Source of the DNA: Aureococcus anophagefferens
Taxonomy: Eukaryota > Sar > Pelagophyceae > Pelagomonadales > Pelagomonadaceae
DNA length: 28,731 bases
Direction: 5' to 3'
NCBI RefSeq assembly: GCF_000186865.1
Contig: NW_008705584.1
Coordinates: 25,519 to 54,249, forward strand
A model generated the notes under the pieces. The model was not told where the DNA came from. It was given only the letters and a program-made list of their open reading frames with translations, and did no database searches. A program made the translations under genes and the position numbers. Below, in pieces: positions 26,979-28,731 of this stretch (positions are counted from its first letter, which is position 1; each line of letters opens with the position of its first letter).

Positions 26979-28731
26979 ATGGCATCAGTCATCGACCGAA
27001 TTATGAACGTGGAGATGGTGTGTTTGTGTCCACAGATGGATATCGTAGCGTTGGTTACCAGGGATGGGGCCCTCCTGGTAAACCGGACAACTTCTTTTCA
27101 ACGGCTGACGACTCCTGCGGAGATCCTCAAAGCGGGGGCGATTAGCGCGCTATGCTGGTCGCCAGACGGACGCCTGCTGGCAGTGGGTCATTGTCAGGGG
27201 GATTTGTCTATGTTCGACGTCGAGGCGGAGGGGTTGTTACAACACGGCGGCGCATGTTGGTGCGAGGAAATCATGCACTGCCATAAAATTACTCTCGTGT
27301 GGTGGGCACAACAAATCTGTACAGGGTCACGGTCCTCGAATCGCGACATTACAGACTCCGACGGTGCAGAGATATCTGCCGATATCAGCGTCGAGTGAAC
27401 CGCCTCCAAGAAATACATTCAATGAACACAGGCTGGCTACTTCCAGGGGAATCGTTTCCTGCCAATGCATGCGGCGTCAGCGGCTCCGGGTGATTACAAT
27501 TCTGAACTCTCTGATAGTGCTGCGCTTAAAGCTTCAAAAATTCTCTCTGTCCTCGTTACAGGGGATGAAGATGGCGCGCTCATTTTGTCGCTGAATGGAC
27601 TCTTCCCGGTTGCTCGTCTACTACTTGACGGCCCAGCACCCTCCGCCGTCGCTTGTTGTGCCTCCGGAGATCTTCAAACCTTATTCGTCTGGGCCCAAAC
27701 GGCCAATGGACCAAAGCTGGAAGTTTTTGATGTGAAGTTCCTTTCAGTGAACCAGGATGAGGTGAGGTTTGAGTCTAAATTCTGAAGTGTTTCCCCTCTA
27801 TGCTGTAATAAGCTTAGGTCGCCGCAACAATGCGAGTATTTTTGAGCATGGCTTTGCTGATCGAGAAGGCGACTGAGATTCAAAATGCAGCCCACAAGGC
27901 GTGGGGCGAAGCGATTGGACCATTGGACAGGAAGTTGGCGCTTTATGATAGCATCTTGCAGGACTGGCACACCCATGAAGGATCGTCACCTGAACTGCGA
28001 GCAGAACTCCTTGCACTTGTGAAATTCAGCGACACTTGATCCGACAATTTCAAAGGTTCTATATCCCAGGTAATGCATGGTGTAATTAATTCAGCAACAG
28101 CACAGTTTCTCGATGACAATATGGCAGAACCAAGCTTGAGCCGAACTCACAAGCTCGTGCACGCATCGGCAATTCACACTGAGCATGGTTTGAACGACGA
28201 GCTGCTTCGTGCTGCTCGACTTCTATGTTACTATGCAGGGGAGCTTGTCGCCTACAGCCGGTTGGATGGTGCCGGCTTTCGCCCGGACGCTGTTGGATTG
28301 AATCTAGGCCTCTCGCGTATTCTTCTGCGTGAGGCTGAAAGCTTGGCAGTATCTGCTGAGGTGCTAGTCTCAGACGTCAGGCTGGCACGCGCTTCTCTAT
28401 CTAGGGCGCTCAAGTGGTTCAAAGCGCTTCACGAAGCGCACGCTGATAAGATTAGTACCTCAAACGTCGTCGAAGACGCGCTCAAGTGCAAGCTGAGCGC
28501 TACGAACCAACGAGAGATGGCATCACTCCTCAAAGTTAAGTCGTCTGCCAGTTCTCTCATACCACACTCCAAGACCGAATTCCTCCTTGACTTCAATATT
28601 GCTGCACTGCTAGACCCAGATCGAAAGGTGGAAGCTGCATATATGCAGGGGGACTTGAGAAAGATTCCTCTTCCAGAGAGCCCATCGGCCGAAGATATTG
28701 CAGCTCGTGGCGAACGCGATCAAAACGAATT
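26979..28731 (+). CDS. ANAPC4: Anaphase-promoting complex subunit 4 (partial, 3' end outside the window)
   Basis: APC4 is a scaffold subunit of the APC/C ubiquitin ligase, which drives mitotic exit. ATG 26979 begins MASVIDRIMNVEMVCLCPQM, followed by the APC4 WD40 blade motif ISALCWSPDGRLLAVGHCQGDLSMFDVE and HKITLVWWAQQ. The WD40 region continues as VLVTGDEDGALILSLNGLFPVA. The APC4 long helical domain follows (AAHKAWGEAIGPLDRKLALYDSIL; ELLRAARLLCYYAGEL; ALKWFKALHEAH). Clear GT-AG introns are 27762-27817 (56 bp) and 28019-28069 (51 bp), both phase 0. Between 27300 and 27465 one or two further short introns are needed: an in-frame stop at 27396 separates a WD40 exon from one reading QRYLPISASSEPPPRN, but their sites are not resolved. 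The frame is open to the last base of the window. It is divergent from the STAND gene, with 522 bp between ATGs. Confidence 0.9.
27762..27817 (+). other. 56-bp GT-AG intron in APC4
   Basis: The donor GTGAGG follows ...SVNQDE and the acceptor CTTAG precedes VAATMRVFLSM. Phase 0. Confidence 0.8.
28019..28069 (+). other. 51-bp GT-AG intron in APC4
   Basis: The donor GTGAAA at 28019 follows ELLAL and the acceptor TCCCAG ends at 28069. Joining gives ELLALVMHGVINSATAQFL, the conserved hinge at which the APC4 long domain begins to curve. The unspliced frame stops within seven codons of the donor. Confidence 0.82.

Noticed and set aside
1..28731. CRISPR array, rRNA or tRNA genes
   Set aside because: No regularly spaced direct repeats with unique spacers, and no sequence resembling rRNA or a tRNA cloverleaf was noticed on either strand.

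Overview
This window comes from a nuclear genome of a flagellated eukaryote, most likely a microalga or similar protist. Canonical GT-AG introns, mostly only about 43-90 bp, interrupt the genes. The recognisable proteins are eukaryote-specific: a TRAPP tethering subunit, an anaphase-promoting-complex subunit, a nucleotide-sugar/triose-phosphate-type transporter, a three-DM10-domain axonemal protein and an NPHP3-like NTPase. There are no bacterial operons, rRNA or tRNA genes, or CRISPR arrays. I cannot name the lineage from sequence alone.

Layout: 1-1648 is GC-rich to mixed sequence without a credible gene. It carries a cluster of palindromic AAGGTCGCACCTTTTTGGT-type repeats with two TGACGTCA sites. 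Next, on the minus strand, come a two-exon drug/metabolite-superfamily transporter (1649-3129); an intergenic block with a 20-G run; an unrecognised basic, coiled-coil protein (about 4661-6958); and an EF-hand plus PDZ protein (about 7055-8005) that may be the front part of the same gene. 8006-9313 is intergenic and contains what looks like an intact small transposable element (8711-9016). After it come an EFHC1/RIB72-type axonemal protein with six exons (9314-11605), TRAPPC8/Trs85 (12718-18392), an unrecognised three-exon gene (19857-21233) and a large single-exon STAND NTPase fused to coiled coils (22464-26456). The only recognised plus-strand gene is APC4/ANAPC4 (26979 to the window end, truncated). 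It is transcribed divergently from the STAND gene across a 520-bp spacer packed with short tandem duplications.

Functional theme: at least one gene is a confident cilium/axoneme component (EFHC1/RIB72), and the STAND NTPase resembles nephrocystin-3 and carries docking-complex-like coiled coils. The EF-hand/PDZ protein could also be calcium-dependent and flagellar, but that is inference. TRAPPC8 (autophagy and secretory tethering) and APC4 (cell cycle) are housekeeping genes. I see no operon-like logic linking the genes.

Most notable observations: (1) the 306-bp element with 23-bp terminal inverted repeats, a 6-bp target duplication and a GC minisatellite core; (2) the single-exon NPHP3-like NTPase/coiled-coil fusion without a visible TPR region; (3) a cluster of TGTGCCGGCACA palindromes just upstream of the axonemal gene; (4) an 18-bp dispersed repeat upstream of two different genes. 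Exon boundaries were inferred by eye from splice sites and reading-frame continuity; where the boundaries are unresolved I say so.
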